Part shown: piece after piece, positions 16,710-25,212 of the stretch
How positions within the stretch are numbered: position 1 is the stretch's first letter
How the letters are laid out: the number at the start of each line of letters is the position of its first letter
Assembly (NCBI GenBank): GCA_001767525.1
Contig: MELF01000035.1
Span: 1 to 64,000 of the forward strand
Length of the DNA: 64,000 bases
Direction of reading: 5' to 3'
DNA from: Acidobacteria bacterium RIFCSPLOWO2_12_FULL_68_19
Lineage (GTDB): Bacteria; Acidobacteriota; Vicinamibacteria; Vicinamibacterales; UBA2999
The notes under the pieces: generated by a model
What the model was told of the DNA's origin: nothing
The model's input: the letters and a program-made list of their open reading frames with translations, nothing else
Database searches by the model: none
Position numbers and translations under genes: made by a program

Positions 16710-17927
16710 TCAGATCACGTGCGACAGGAGCCCGTCGCGCAGCTTCGGCTCGAACCAGGTGGATTTCGGCGGCATGATTCCGCCCGCGTCGCAGACGGCC
16801 ATCAGGTCGTCAACCTTCACCGGATACATCGAGAAGGCCACGGCCGCGCGGCCGGAGGCGACCAGCCGTTCGAGCTCCGCGACGCCGCGCGCCCCCCCGA
16901 CGAAGTCGATCCGCTTGTCCGTACGCACGTCGCCGATGCCGAGGAGCGGCGTCAAGACCAGGTCCTGCAGCCGGCTCACGTCGAGCCGGTCGGCCGGGGA
17001 CAGTCCCGGCTGCGGCGGTCCGAGCTCGATCGTGTGCCACCCTCCGTCGAGGAGCATCGCCACCTCGCCCTTCCTGGCAGGGCGCGCCGGCCCTGCTTTC
17101 ACGGTGACGCGCGCACCGAGCGCGTCGAGCAGCGATTCGGGCGAATAACCGCCGAGATCCCGGACGACGCGGTTGTAGGGGAGCACCTGCATCTGGTCGT
17201 CGGGAAAGGCGACGGCCAGGAAGCGGTCCCATTCGCCGGCCGCCCCGGCGGCGCCGCCGAGCTGCCGGCGGGCCCGGGCCGCGCTGGCCGCGCGATGATG
17301 GCCGTCGGCGATATAGAGCGCCGGCACCGCCGCGAACGCCCGCACGAGATGGTCCTGGTCGCGCGGATCGACCCGCCAGATCAGGTGCTGCACGCCGTCG
17401 GGCGCCACGACGTCGAAGAGCGGCGCGTGCCCGGTCGTTCGTGCGACGACCTCGTCGATTGCAGCCGACGCTCTGTGGACCAGGAACACCGGGCCGGTCT
17501 GGGCGCGCAGCTCGATGATGTGACGGGTCCGGTCGTCTTCCTTGTCGCGCCGCGTGTGCTCGTGCTTCTTGATGACGCCGCTCTCGTACTCCGCCACGCT
17601 ATAACAGGCGGCCACGCCGGTCTGCACGTGGTCGCCCATCCGCAGCCGGTATACGTATGTACTGGGCGCCTCCTCCAACACGAGCGGCGCGGCCTGCTTC
17701 AGCGCGCAGAAGTTCTCTGCCGCCTTGCGATACACCGCGTCCGAATACGGATCGATCGCCGGAGGCAAATCGATTTCCGCCCTCGAGACGTGGAGGAAGC
17801 TGAGCGCGTTGCCCGCGGCAAGCGATCGCGCCTCTTCGGTGTTGACCACGTCGTAGGGAACCGCCGCGACTCGCGGTGCAGCGTCAGGGGTGGGCCGGAG
17901 CGCACGGAAGGGAACGAGTGTGGCCAT
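16710..17927 (-). CDS. DUF1015-family protein, first gene of serine operon
   Basis: This is a 405-aa protein of the DUF1015 family. The recognisable phrases are VPFRALRPTPDAA, VAAVPYDVVNTEEA, LSFLHVSRAEIDLP, KKHEHTR...KEDDR, and LYIADGHHRAASAARA. The DGHHR motif looks catalytic or nucleotide-related (inference). The gene leads an operon with serA and serC, but no phosphoserine phosphatase (serB) is present here. A role in serine/phosphoserine conversion is therefore a reasonable hypothesis, not shown. ATG start; the N-terminus matches the family. Confidence 0.85.
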   Translation of the reverse strand: MATLVPFRALRPTPDAAPRVAAVPYDVVNTEEARSLAAGNALSFLHVSRAEIDLPPAIDPYSDAVYRKAAENFCALKQAAPLVLEEAPSTYVYRLRMGDHVQTGVAACYSVAEYESGVIKKHEHTRRDKEDDRTRHIIELRAQTGPVFLVHRASAAIDEVVARTTGHAPLFDVVAPDGVQHLIWRVDPRDQDHLVRAFAAVPALYIADGHHRAASAARARRQLGGAAGAAGEWDRFLAVAFPDDQMQVLPYNRVVRDLGGYSPESLLDALGARVTVKAGPARPARKGEVAMLLDGGWHTIELGPPQPGLSPADRLDVSRLQDLVLTPLLGIGDVRTDKRIDFVGGARGVAELERLVASGRAAVAFSMYPVKVDDLMAVCDAGGIMPPKSTWFEPKLRDGLLSHVI

Positions 17928-17979
17928 GAGGAACTTCCATTATGGATCGCGGGATTGACGCACGTGATATCAAAGGACC

Positions 17980-19155
17980 ATGGAAGTCGCCCTGGTCGCC
18001 GCGTCGGCGCTCGTCGCCGTCATCGTGACGGTGCTGCTGATGCGGGCACGAGCGCGGCGCGAGCTCGCAGAGGCGCGCGCGCAGGTGGCCGAGCAGTTGC
18101 TGGACACGGCGGAGCGGAAGTTGCGGGACGCGTTCCAGTCGCTCGCCGCCGACGCCCTGAAGGACAACCGCGCGGCGTTCCTCGATCTGGCGAAGACGTC
18201 GTTTGCCGGCTTCCAGCAGCCGATTGCCGACACGCTGAAGAAAGTGGACTCCCGGCTGGCCGAAGTGGAGCGCGAGCGGATTGCCGCGTACAGCCGCCTC
18301 AGCGAGCAGGTGGCGGCGCTCGACTCGACGACGACGACCCTGTCGCGCGCGCTGCGCACCCCGTCGGCTCGCGGCCGCTGGGGCGAAATGCAGCTCCGGC
18401 GCGTCGTCGAGATTGCGGGCATGCTGCAGCGATGCGACTTCGACGAGCAGCCGGCGCTCGAGAGCGACGGGACCCGGCTCCGGCCCGACCTGGTCGTCCA
18501 CTTGCCCGGCGGCAAGCGGATCGTCGTCGACGCCAAGACGCCGCTCGACGCGTTCCTCGACGCGCAGGAGGCCGCCACCGATGAGGAGCGCGCCGCGCGG
18601 CTGCAGGCGCACGCGCGCCAGGTGCGCGACCACATGGACAAGCTGGGAAGCAAGGCCTACTGGGAGGCGCTCGGCGACTCGCCGGAAATGGTGGTCCTCT
18701 TCCTCCCCGGCGAGACGCTCTTCAGCGCCGCGCTGCAGCACGACCTCACGCTCATCGAGCACGGCCTGCGCCAGCGCGTGCTGCTGGCGAGCCCGATCAC
18801 GCTCATTGCGCTCCTGACCACGGTGGCCCATACGTGGCGGCAGGAGGCGCTGGCCGAGAACTCCCGCGAAGTGGCGCGGCTCGGGCGAGAATTCTACGAG
18901 CGGCTCGCCACCTTCGCCGCTCACCTGGACGAGGTGCGGAAGAAGCTGGACGGGGCGGTCCAGGCGTACAACCAGGCGGCCGGGTCGTTCGAGTCGCGCG
19001 TGCTGGTGAGCGCGCGGCGCCTCAAGGAGCTGAAGGTCACGACCGACGAGGAGCTGCCGCCCGCCGAGCCGATCGACACGGTGCCGCGGGTGATGAAGCA
19101 GACGAACCTGCTCGGCCTGCCGGAGGAGGCAACCCGGGAGCCGGAGGCCACCTGA
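17980..19155 (+). CDS. rmuC: RmuC-type DNA recombination protein
   Basis: This 391-aa protein has an N-terminal membrane helix (VALVAASALVAVIVTVLL), a coiled coil (about 30-120), and the RmuC nuclease-like core with RGRWGEMQLRRVVEIAGM near 127-145, PDLVVHLPGGKRIVVDAKTPLDAFLDA near 170, and LFLPGETLFSAAL near 240. RmuC limits inversions at repeats in E. coli, which is notable given the many inverted repeats in this window. AAGGA precedes ATG 17980. It is followed 12 bp later by glnS. Confidence 0.93.
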   Translation: MEVALVAASALVAVIVTVLLMRARARRELAEARAQVAEQLLDTAERKLRDAFQSLAADALKDNRAAFLDLAKTSFAGFQQPIADTLKKVDSRLAEVERERIAAYSRLSEQVAALDSTTTTLSRALRTPSARGRWGEMQLRRVVEIAGMLQRCDFDEQPALESDGTRLRPDLVVHLPGGKRIVVDAKTPLDAFLDAQEAATDEERAARLQAHARQVRDHMDKLGSKAYWEALGDSPEMVVLFLPGETLFSAALQHDLTLIEHGLRQRVLLASPITLIALLTTVAHTWRQEALAENSREVARLGREFYERLATFAAHLDEVRKKLDGAVQAYNQAAGSFESRVLVSARRLKELKVTTDEELPPAEPIDTVPRVMKQTNLLGLPEEATREPEAT

Positions 19156-19167
19156 ATTTGGAATAAT

Positions 19168-20883
19168 GTGGGGATGGATCACCCCGCCGATGCTCCGGCG
19201 GCGCCTTCTGCCGCCGACTTCATCCGCGAGATCATCACAGAGGATCTGCGGACCGGCAAGCACAACGGTCGGGTGCACACGCGTTTTCCGCCCGAGCCGA
19301 ACGGCTACCTCCATGTGGGCCACGCGAAATCGATTTGCCTCAACTTCGGCGTCGCCGCCGAGTTCGCCGGCCTCTGCAACCTCCGGTACGACGACACGAA
19401 CCCCACCAAGGAGGACGTGGAGTACGTCGAGTCGATCGAAGAGGACGTGCGGTGGCTCGGCTTCGACTGGGGCGACCGGAAGTTCTACGCGTCCGACTAT
19501 TTCGAGCGGCTCTACCAGTACGCCGAGCAGCTCGTGCGCGACGGCAAGGCGTACGTCGACGACCTCTCGGCCGACCAGATCCGCACCTACCGCGGCACGC
19601 TGACCGAGCCGGGGCGGAACAGCCCCTACCGCGACCGTCCGGTGGAGGAGAGCCTCGATCTGTTTCGGCGGATGCGCGCGGGCGAGTTTCCCGACGGCAC
19701 CTACGTGCTGCGGGCGAAGATCGACATGGCGTCGCCCAACATCAACATGCGGGACCCGACGCTCTACCGGATCCGGCACGCGGCGCACCACCGCACGGGC
19801 GACGCCTGGTGCATCTATCCGACCTACGATTACGCGCATCCGATCTCGGACGCGCTCGAGGGGATCACGCACTCGCTCTGCACGCTCGAGTTCGAGGATC
19901 ACCGCCCGCTGTACGACTGGGTGATCGAGCACACGCACCCGCCCTATCGGCCGCGGCAGATCGAGTTCGCCCGGCTCAACCTCAACTACACCGTGATGAG
20001 CAAGCGGAAGCTCCTGCAACTGGTCGAGCAGCGGCTCGTCAGCGGCTGGGACGACCCGCGGATGCCGACGCTCGCCGGCATCCGCCGCCGCGGGTTCACG
20101 CCGGAAGCGGTTCGCGACTTCTGCACGCGGATCGGCATGGCCAAGAAGGAGAACGTCGTCGACGTGGCGCTCCTCGAGCACACGGTGCGGGAGGACCTCA
20201 ACCGTCGCGCGCTGCGCGCGCTGGCCGTGCTCCGGCCGCTCAAGGTCGTCATCGAGAACTATCCCGAGGGGCGCGAGGAACACGTCGAGGCGACCAACAA
20301 CCCGGAGGATGCGGCGGCAGGCACGCGCCGGCTGCCGTTTTCGCGCGAGCTCGTCATCGAACGCGACGACTTCATGGAGCAGCCGCCGAAGAAGTTCTTC
20401 CGGCTCGCGCCCGGCGCCGAGGTCCGGCTCCGGTATGGCTACATCCTGAAATGCGAGCGAGTCATCAAGGACGGCTCAGGCGCGATTACCGAGCTGAGAT
20501 GCACCTACGATCCCGAGTCGCTCTCGGGCCAGACGGCGGCACGCCGTGTGAAGGGGACGATTCACTGGGTCTCGGCGCGGCACGCGCGTGACGCGGAGGT
20601 CCGGCTCTACGACCGGCTGTTCCAGTCGCCGGATCCAGGCGAGGGCGACCGCGATCCGATCACAGACATCAACCCGCGGTCGCTCGAGCGCCTGACGGGC
20701 TGCAAGATCGAGCCAGGACTGGCGGACGCGCCCGCCGGCACGCGCTTCCAGTTCGAGCGGCTCGGCTATTTCTGCGTCGATCCCGACTCACGCCCGGGCG
20801 CTCCCGTGTTCAACCGGACGGTGACACTCAAGGACACGTGGGCGAAGATCGCCGGAAGGCAGGGGGAGAAAGTAGAAAAGTAG
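19168..20883 (+). CDS. glnS: Glutaminyl-tRNA synthetase
   Basis: This 571-aa class I synthetase charges tRNA-Gln directly. The HIGH motif is in [15 protein letters not shown] near residue 46, the KMSKS equivalent is VMSKRKL near 275, and the two C-terminal beta-barrel domains include [20 protein letters not shown] 19168 has GGA 5 nt upstream; ATG 19174 is the alternative. The C-terminal tail RQGEKVEK is encoded by the first units of the GTRGAAAA repeat array, so the stop codon itself lies in the repeat. Confidence 0.96.
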   Translation: MGMDHPADAPAAPSAADFIREIITEDLRTGKHNGRVHTRFPPEPNGYLHVGHAKSICLNFGVAAEFAGLCNLRYDDTNPTKEDVEYVESIEEDVRWLGFDWGDRKFYASDYFERLYQYAEQLVRDGKAYVDDLSADQIRTYRGTLTEPGRNSPYRDRPVEESLDLFRRMRAGEFPDGTYVLRAKIDMASPNINMRDPTLYRIRHAAHHRTGDAWCIYPTYDYAHPISDALEGITHSLCTLEFEDHRPLYDWVIEHTHPPYRPRQIEFARLNLNYTVMSKRKLLQLVEQRLVSGWDDPRMPTLAGIRRRGFTPEAVRDFCTRIGMAKKENVVDVALLEHTVREDLNRRALRALAVLRPLKVVIENYPEGREEHVEATNNPEDAAAGTRRLPFSRELVIERDDFMEQPPKKFFRLAPGAEVRLRYGYILKCERVIKDGSGAITELRCTYDPESLSGQTAARRVKGTIHWVSARHARDAEVRLYDRLFQSPDPGEGDRDPITDINPRSLERLTGCKIEPGLADAPAGTRFQFERLGYFCVDPDSRPGAPVFNRTVTLKDTWAKIAGRQGEKVEK

Positions 20884-21022
20884 AAAAGTGGAAAAGTGGA
20901 AAAGTGGAAAAGTGGAAAAGTGGAAAAGTAGACTTGAAGTACATCGGGCGGCGGGCGCATTTCGAACTTACTTTTCCACTTTTCCACTTCTTCCATTTTT
21001 TCCACTTTTTCCACTTCTTCCG
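20868..21022. repeat. GTRGAAAA tandem array with inverted TTTTCCAC array
   Basis: Seven contiguous 8-bp units GTRGAAAA (20872-20927) are followed about 45 bp later by a degenerate reverse-complement array (20971-21021). Together they can fold into one long A/T-rich hairpin in otherwise GC-rich DNA. It spans the glnS and malQ 3' ends and encodes the last residues of both proteins. It may end transcription from both sides. Confidence 0.85.
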
Positions 21023-22599
21023 CTCGCCTTCCCCCACCTGCGAATCTGCGCCGCCTGGGCCATCGCGACTGGCTCCGTCAGCAGGCGATCCGACGGCCAC
21101 GGCAGCCGCCACGTCCAGTTGGCCGCGCTGACCGTGGCGGGTTGATTGATGCGATCGCGCCAGCCGAAGAGATCCTGGATCGGCACGATGAGGAGTCCGG
21201 CACCCGACGCGAACAGCACGTCGAGGAGCGCCTCCCGCACCGTATCGGCCAGACCCGGGTCGTCGAGCGCACGGGCGCGATCCTCCGGCGGCAACCGCGC
21301 GCAGACGGACGGGATCGCCAGGACCGCTTCCCGCTCCGCTCGCGGCGCCCTCTCCCACCAGACGACCATTGGCTCGGTGTCGTGGGTGCCGGAGGTCGCG
21401 ACCGCGACGGGCGGGTAGTCGAGCGGGTCCATGAACGGCTGCCCCTCCAGGCTCCAGTACCGCTCCCAGCGCAGCACCTTGTACCCGGGGATCCCGAGAC
21501 GCGACAGCGACTCCCGCACGAAGTCAGGGACGGTGCCGAGGTCCTCGGCCACGATCTCGGTCCCGGCCTCCCGCAGCGCCGCCAGCACCCGCTCGCCCAG
21601 GTGGGTCTGCGACTCCTGGTCGTCCGGGGTGAAGGCGGGCGCACTCCCGTCGTGCGGGCGGAAGTAGGTCCGGTAGAAGCCGACGAGGTGATCGACGCGA
21701 TAGCCGTCGAAGAGCGCCGCGTTGCGGCTGGCGCGATCGCGGAGCCACTGGAAGTCGCGCTCGGCGACCACGTCCCACAGGTACACCGGCACACCCCAGT
21801 CCTGGCCCGTGGGGCTGAAGGCGTCGGGCGGGACGCCGACCGAGGCGTCGAGCCGGAACTCGTCCTGCCGCGCCCACACGTCGGCGCTGTCGCCGCCCAC
21901 CATGAATGGCAGATCGCCGAAGAGCGCCACCTCGCCCGCCTCCCGGCGCGCGTCGGCCCACTGGTCGTCGGCAATCCACTGCAGGTACTGGCGATACAGG
22001 ATGTCCTCGGCCAGGTCGCGCCGGGCGGCCGCGAGCGCGTCGGCGTCGCGCGTCCGCAGCGGCGGCGGCCACGCTGTCCAGTGGCGTTCGCCGTGCCGCG
22101 CGTGGATCGCGCGGAAGAGCGCGTACTCGTCGAGCCACCACGTCTGGTCCCGAATGTAGGCGCGGAGCGCCGCCGCCCGCCGCGTGCCGCCCGTCCACTC
22201 GGTGTTGCGGAAGCGGGCGAACGATCGCCTGAGCGCGATCCGCTTCAGCTCCCGCACTGCCGTGTAGTCGATGAGGGGCGCGTTGCGGGCCGCCTCGAGC
22301 CGGGCGCGCAGGCGCGGCTCGAGCCCCGCTTCCCCGCCGAAGGCCGCGAAGTCCTCGAGCCAGTCGAGGCTGATGAACTGCGGATCGATGGCCATGGCGC
22401 TGAGCGCCGAGTACGGCGAGGTGTCTCCGGGCGCGATCTCGCTCGTCGGGAGCAGTTGCAGCACGCGAAGTCCGGCCGCGTCCAGCCATGACGCCATCCT
22501 GGGGATGTCGCCAATCTCGCCAATGCCCCAGCTTCGGGAAGAAGGCAGGGAGAAGAGCGGCACGAGCACGCCGGCGCGCCGGGCGGGATGGGTCGCCAT
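20968..22599 (-). CDS. malQ: 4-alpha-glucanotransferase (GH77)
   Basis: This 543-aa amylomaltase of glycogen/maltodextrin metabolism starts with GVLVPLFSLPSSRSWGIGEIGDI, has the catalytic Asp in FDGYRVDHLVGFYRTY, the acid/base Glu in IVAEDLG, and the third acid in TSGTHDTEPM. ATG 22597-22599 overlaps the TGA of the upstream aminotransferase gene (TGATG), so it is translationally coupled. The last about 20 residues (GKASGRSGKSGK, then NGRSGKVEK) are low-complexity and come from the inverted TTTTCCAC array, an unusual tail for this family. Confidence 0.95.
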   Translation of the reverse strand: MATHPARRAGVLVPLFSLPSSRSWGIGEIGDIPRMASWLDAAGLRVLQLLPTSEIAPGDTSPYSALSAMAIDPQFISLDWLEDFAAFGGEAGLEPRLRARLEAARNAPLIDYTAVRELKRIALRRSFARFRNTEWTGGTRRAAALRAYIRDQTWWLDEYALFRAIHARHGERHWTAWPPPLRTRDADALAAARRDLAEDILYRQYLQWIADDQWADARREAGEVALFGDLPFMVGGDSADVWARQDEFRLDASVGVPPDAFSPTGQDWGVPVYLWDVVAERDFQWLRDRASRNAALFDGYRVDHLVGFYRTYFRPHDGSAPAFTPDDQESQTHLGERVLAALREAGTEIVAEDLGTVPDFVRESLSRLGIPGYKVLRWERYWSLEGQPFMDPLDYPPVAVATSGTHDTEPMVVWWERAPRAEREAVLAIPSVCARLPPEDRARALDDPGLADTVREALLDVLFASGAGLLIVPIQDLFGWRDRINQPATVSAANWTWRLPWPSDRLLTEPVAMAQAAQIRRWGKASGRSGKSGKNGRSGKVEK

Positions 22600-23759
22600 C
22601 AGCCGCTCACGAAGCGCAGGAGGCGCGCGCAGGCGTCGGCAAAGAGCGCCGGTGGCGGGAGCAGGCTGACGACGAGGTATGCTTCCCGCGGAAAGTCGAA
22701 GAAATAGCCCGGGTGCGCCAGGACGGCCTCGCGCGCGAGCAGATCGAGGACGAGCTGCTCCTCGCGCCGCGTCGCCGGCACGCGGACCACGGCCGACCAC
22801 CCGCCTTCGGTACGCAGCACCTCGCACGCCGGGAACCCGCGCGCCGCCGCGCGGAGCGCGTCGAGGTTGTGCCGGATCCGCTGCTGGATGGCCCCGCGGA
22901 CGGCTCCGCCTGCGCGCAGCAGATGCGCTGCGGCGACCTGCACCGGCGTCGCCACCGACAAGTAACTGTCGGCAATCAACTCGAGCGCCGCAAGCGCCCG
23001 GTCGCGCGCGCCGGCAGGACCGCCGACAACCATCCACGCGAGCTTGAGCTGCGGCAGGCCGGCCGTCTTCGACAGCCCGGCGAGCGAGAACGCCAGGACG
23101 TCGGCGCGGGCGGCGATATCGGTGAGCGGGTCGCGCGTCTCGAGCGGATAGTCGGCGAACACCTCGTCGACAACGAGCGCCCACCCGCGTTCACGACAGA
23201 GCTCGACCGTCGCCGCGAGATCCTCGGCCGACAGGTACGATCCGGTTGGATTGTTCGGCGAGACGACCAGCACCGCGCGCGTGCCGGCGGGCGCCGCCAT
23301 CATCGAGGCCACGTCAACGGTCCAGCGGCCGTCCCATACCAGGTCGTATGGTCGCGCGCGCACGCCTTCGAGCGCCGTGAGGTGCTCGAACAGCGGGTAG
23401 CTCGGACGCGGCACGAGCACGCTGTCGCCGGCGTCGCATAGCAGCTTGAACAGCCAGCCGTACGCCTCGCTCGTGCTCGCGGTGAGCACCACGTGAGCCG
23501 GATCGACCAGGGCCCCGCGACGGGCATGGTCGGCCGCCACGGCCGCGCGGGCGGCGGGCAGTCCGAACGGATGCGGCTCGTACCGCAGCGCCGCCGCGTC
23601 GGCGAGCGGCGCGAGCAGGTCGTCCGCGTACGGGATACCGGCACGAGTGGGGTTCGAGTCGGTGAGGTCGGCGATGGCCGCTCCCCTCGTCCGCAGCGCG
23701 GCCACCGCGCGCGACAGCGCGTTCGGCTCGAGCTGGGGCGGAATGCGTCGGGAGAACAT
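22599..23759 (-). CDS. PLP-dependent aminotransferase, class I/II
   Basis: This 386-aa fold-type I aminotransferase has N-terminal LTDSNPTRAGIPY, TASTSEAYGWLFKLL, the VVSPNNPTGSYLS loop, the VVDEVFADYPL Asp/Tyr pair, the PLP lysine in FSLAGLSKTAGLPQLKLAWM, and a C-terminal Arg region (VVRVPATRREEQL). The substrate cannot be fixed from sequence; members act on aromatic, alanine or histidinol-type substrates. The gene starts 2 bp after the beta-CASP gene and overlaps malQ, so all three form one operon. Start chosen at ATG 23757-23759, since the longer frame adds Arg/Ala-rich non-protein-like text. Confidence 0.88.
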   Translation of the reverse strand: MFSRRIPPQLEPNALSRAVAALRTRGAAIADLTDSNPTRAGIPYADDLLAPLADAAALRYEPHPFGLPAARAAVAADHARRGALVDPAHVVLTASTSEAYGWLFKLLCDAGDSVLVPRPSYPLFEHLTALEGVRARPYDLVWDGRWTVDVASMMAAPAGTRAVLVVSPNNPTGSYLSAEDLAATVELCRERGWALVVDEVFADYPLETRDPLTDIAARADVLAFSLAGLSKTAGLPQLKLAWMVVGGPAGARDRALAALELIADSYLSVATPVQVAAAHLLRAGGAVRGAIQQRIRHNLDALRAAARGFPACEVLRTEGGWSAVVRVPATRREEQLVLDLLAREAVLAHPGYFFDFPREAYLVVSLLPPPALFADACARLLRFVSG

Positions 23760-23761
23760 CG

Positions 23762-25153
23762 TCAGAGAGAGATGCGCTCGCCGTGGGCGGGCGTGTGCGC
23801 GTCCCAGCCGAGCCGCGCGCCCACGAGCGCCGCGAACGCCTCCATCGGCGCGGGCTCGCCGTGCACCAGACACAGCTTTCCGGGCCGCCGCGGCAGCGTC
23901 CCGAGCCAGCGCAGCAGCTCGCCGCGATCGGCGTGCGCGGACATCGAGTCGATCTTCTGGACGCGCGCCGCCACCGGAACCAGCCGCCCGTGGATCTTCA
24001 CCTGGGTCGCCCCGTCGACGAGCTGCCGCCCGCGCGTGCCGGCGGCCTGATATCCGACGAAGAGCACCGTGTGCCTCGGATCGGGCAGCGCTGCCGCCAG
24101 GTGGTGCAGCACACGGCCTCCCGTCGCCATGCCGCTCGACGAGATGACGATGGCGCTCTGCTGCGAGGCTGTCAGCCGCTTCGACTGCTGGACCGACGCG
24201 ACCGTCTGGAAGCGGGTGGATGCGAAGGCCGACACCCCTTTCTCCGCCGGCCGCATGTCCGGGTCGAGCTCGGCCGCCCGGGCGGTATAGAACCGCAGCG
24301 CCTCGGTTGCCATCGGACTGTCGACGAACACCGGCAGCACCGGAATGCGCCGCTCGCCTTCGAGGCGCCGGACCCAGTACAGCAGCTCCCCGACGCGGCC
24401 GACGGCAAAGGCCGGAATGATCAGCTTGCCCCCGCGCCCGGCGGTGTCGCGAATCACCTCTGCCAGTGGTTCGCCGTTGTCCTCGGGCGGATGGTCCTTG
24501 TCGCCGTAGGTCGATTCGACGAGCACGACGTCGGCCTCCGCCGCGACCGCGGGATCCTGCAGGACCGGGCGTCCGTATCGTCCCAAGTCGCCGCCGAACA
24601 GAATCGTCGGCCCTCCAGTCAGCTCGGCGAGCACGTAGGCCGATCCCAGCAGGTGGCCGGCCGGCGTGAAGCGGACGGTTACACCCGGTGCAATCTCGAG
24701 CGGCCGGTCGTAGCCCACCGGCTGCAGCTGCGATATCGCGCGATAGGCGTCGGCCTCCGTGTACAACGGCAGCGCGGGGTGGTGTTTCGTGTAGCCGTGC
24801 TTGTTCGCCTGCCGCGCGTCCTCCTCCTGAATGCGCGCGGCATCGGGCAGGACGAGACGGCAGAGATCGGCGGTCCCGCCGGTGCAGAAGATCCGGCCGC
24901 GATAGCCGTGCGCCACGAGCCGGGGCAGGTAGCCGACGTGATCCAGATGTGCGTGCGTCAGGACCACGGCGTCGAGCGAATCGGGACTCCCCGGCAGCCC
25001 GTCCCAGTTGCGGAGCCGCAGCTCCTTGAGTCCCTGAAAGAGCCCGCAGTCGACGAGCACGCGGCTGCCGCCGTGCTCCAGCAGATACTTGGACCCCGTC
25101 ACCGTCCGGGCAGCGCCCAGGAACGTCAGTTCAGTCACGCGGTCTGCGAACAT
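23762..25153 (-). CDS. MBL-fold beta-CASP RNA-type metallohydrolase
   Basis: This 463-aa protein is of the metallo-beta-lactamase/beta-CASP family (RNA nucleases related to CPSF73/YSH1). Motifs: VDCGLFQG, HAHLDH near residue 66 (motif 2), PAGHLLGSA, GGDLGRYGRP, beta-CASP region VDSPMATEA, ISSSGMATGGRVLHHLA, and the final IDSMSAHADR and LVHGE. All metal ligands appear present. It is first in an operon with the aminotransferase and malQ. The ATG lies only 2 nt from a word element. Confidence 0.93.
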   Translation of the reverse strand: MFADRVTELTFLGAARTVTGSKYLLEHGGSRVLVDCGLFQGLKELRLRNWDGLPGSPDSLDAVVLTHAHLDHVGYLPRLVAHGYRGRIFCTGGTADLCRLVLPDAARIQEEDARQANKHGYTKHHPALPLYTEADAYRAISQLQPVGYDRPLEIAPGVTVRFTPAGHLLGSAYVLAELTGGPTILFGGDLGRYGRPVLQDPAVAAEADVVLVESTYGDKDHPPEDNGEPLAEVIRDTAGRGGKLIIPAFAVGRVGELLYWVRRLEGERRIPVLPVFVDSPMATEALRFYTARAAELDPDMRPAEKGVSAFASTRFQTVASVQQSKRLTASQQSAIVISSSGMATGGRVLHHLAAALPDPRHTVLFVGYQAAGTRGRQLVDGATQVKIHGRLVPVAARVQKIDSMSAHADRGELLRWLGTLPRRPGKLCLVHGEPAPMEAFAALVGARLGWDAHTPAHGERISL

Positions 25154-25154
25154 A

Positions 25155-25195
25155 TCAGGCCTTGGGCCTCAGGGCCCAGGCCTGAGCCTCTGGGC
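25155..25195. repeat. Near-perfect 13-14 bp inverted repeat of GGCCT words between divergent genes
   Basis: TCAGGCCTTGGGCC (25155-25168) pairs with GGCCCAGGCCTGA (25173-25185) with one unpaired base, and more GGCCT words follow. It sits between the beta-CASP start and the S9 peptidase start. Confidence 0.6.
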
Positions 25196-25199
25196 CTGC

Positions 25200-25205
25200 T
25201 ATTCT
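25200..25205 (+). promoter_or_regulatory. -10 hexamer TATTCT, 7 nt before S9 peptidase ATG
   Basis: TATTCT plus GTCCCGT leads directly to ATG 25213. There is no Shine-Dalgarno; leaderless geometry. Confidence 0.5.
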
Positions 25206-25212
25206 GTCCCGT

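Noticed and set aside
16119-18584. Very long open frame on the plus strand antisense to serA and the DUF1015 gene
   Set aside because: Arg/His/Asp-rich translation without any domain, opposite well-supported genes. Such shadow frames are common in GC-rich DNA. The same applies to long antisense frames at 17884-20283, 3104-4534, 11129-12679 and 40257-43067.
20766-21014. Phe/Ser/Thr-rich small ORFs within the GTRGAAAA array
   Set aside because: Translations of the tandem repeat itself; low complexity, no start signals.
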